Shown piece after piece: positions 49,732-49,874 of a stretch of 49,874 bases of DNA; positions within the stretch are counted from its first letter, which is position 1; each line of letters begins with the position of its first letter. A program made the position numbers and the translations under genes. This stretch comes from Isotricha intestinalis (lineage: Eukaryota; Ciliophora; Litostomatea; Vestibuliferida; Isotrichidae). The notes below the pieces were generated by a model. The model did no database searches, was not told the origin of the DNA, and saw only the letters and a program-made list of their open reading frames with translations. The stretch is taken from the NCBI GenBank assembly GCA_023807065.1, contig JAJJLU010003577.1, forward strand, positions 1-49,874, read 5' to 3'.

Positions 49732-49874
49732 AAAAAATCTTATTATCTTTTTTTTGTCCAGTTTTATTTTCACAGAATATTTTGATGAGGAACAACAACT
49801 TTTTCATTTTTAATATTCGCAAAATGAATATTTTTAAAATTATCATTTAACTCTTCTAAAGGAGAATGAGCATA
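49732..49874. repeat. Right arm of the inverted repeat, cut by the window edge
   Basis: It is the reverse complement of 49451-49594. A 137-base A/T-rich spacer (49595-49731) separates the arms. The arm reaches the last base of the window and probably continues beyond it. Confidence 0.9.
49770..49874 (-). CDS. Partial second copy of the SAM-gene 3' end (34 codons plus stop)
   Basis: Reading the minus strand from the window's end gives the same peptide as the SAM gene's C-terminus (starting YAHSPLEELNDN and ending HQNIL), then TGA. The Leu before the stop is CTG instead of CTA. It is either the tail of an inverted gene duplicate whose body lies outside the window or a foldback artefact of amplification or assembly. 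Confidence 0.6.
   Translation of the reverse strand, partial: YAHSPLEELNDNFKNIHFANIKNEKVVVPHQNIL

Noticed and set aside
1..49874. A genome-wide alternative code with TAA/TAG as Gln
   Set aside because: Long conserved ORFs (BEACH, WD40, NAP, MIF4G) use CAA for Gln and have no in-frame TAA or TAG, and their natural ends are TAA, TAG or TGA. Only decayed segments show stops at Gln-like positions.

Overview
The window is very AT-rich eukaryotic nuclear DNA. About 25 gene models are packed closely on both strands, with intergenic gaps often of 36-250 bases. Long reading frames are open under the standard code, with Gln as CAA. TAA is the usual terminator, and TAG and TGA are each used at least once. 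Three genes have frame breaks that close exactly when a GT...AG intron of 31 nt is removed. The protein types (huge BEACH protein, RING/B-box/WD40, kelch, many Asn/Lys-rich coiled coils, EF-hand) suggest a unicellular protist. Compact gene spacing and tiny uniform introns fit a ciliate-like macronuclear genome that uses the standard code, but that assignment is inference. I saw no rRNA, tRNA or CRISPR array. The odd length of the window and the foldback at its right edge suggest it may be a whole contig.

Layout. 1-3850: mostly decayed sequence, namely a small tandem repeat, a chromodomain-like ORF, membrane-protein remnants and a broken Sec31-like COPII gene. 3852-9189: a coiled-coil protein, an unknown protein, and an EF-hand/WD40 divergent pair. 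9409-13800: an eIF4G-like MIF4G protein carrying about 17 copies of a short Ile-Ser-Lys repeat. 13801-18532: decayed spacer, an intron-containing small gene, a coiled-coil/kelch protein and a basic protein. 18570-27702: an ALFY/WDFY3-like PH-BEACH-WD40-zinc-finger giant, interrupted by two one-base frame breaks. 27770-30110: a divergent pair of a NAP-family histone chaperone and a predicted myristoylated PH-like protein. 30336-35100: two unknown proteins, a decayed B-box gene and an intact RING/B-box/WD40 protein. 35347-39432: a helix-turn-helix-like protein, an ATG4-fold protein without catalytic residues, a RING/TRAF-type zinc-finger protein and a small possible PP1 regulator. 39606-45634: an intron-containing coiled coil and an ALIX-like BRO1-V protein with one frame break. 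45856-49874: a PP2C-fold protein lacking most metal ligands, an unknown protein, a SAM-domain protein, and an inverted copy of that gene's 3' end at the edge.

Together. Several products belong to membrane-traffic and autophagy families (BEACH/ALFY, ATG4-like, ALIX, a dead Sec31). Two enzyme folds (ATG4 and PP2C) have lost their active sites. I see no operon logic, so functional linkage is speculation. The most notable points are the 31-nt introns, the pseudo-ATG4, the novel repeat array fused to MIF4G, and decayed genes in which stops sit where Gln or Trp is expected.
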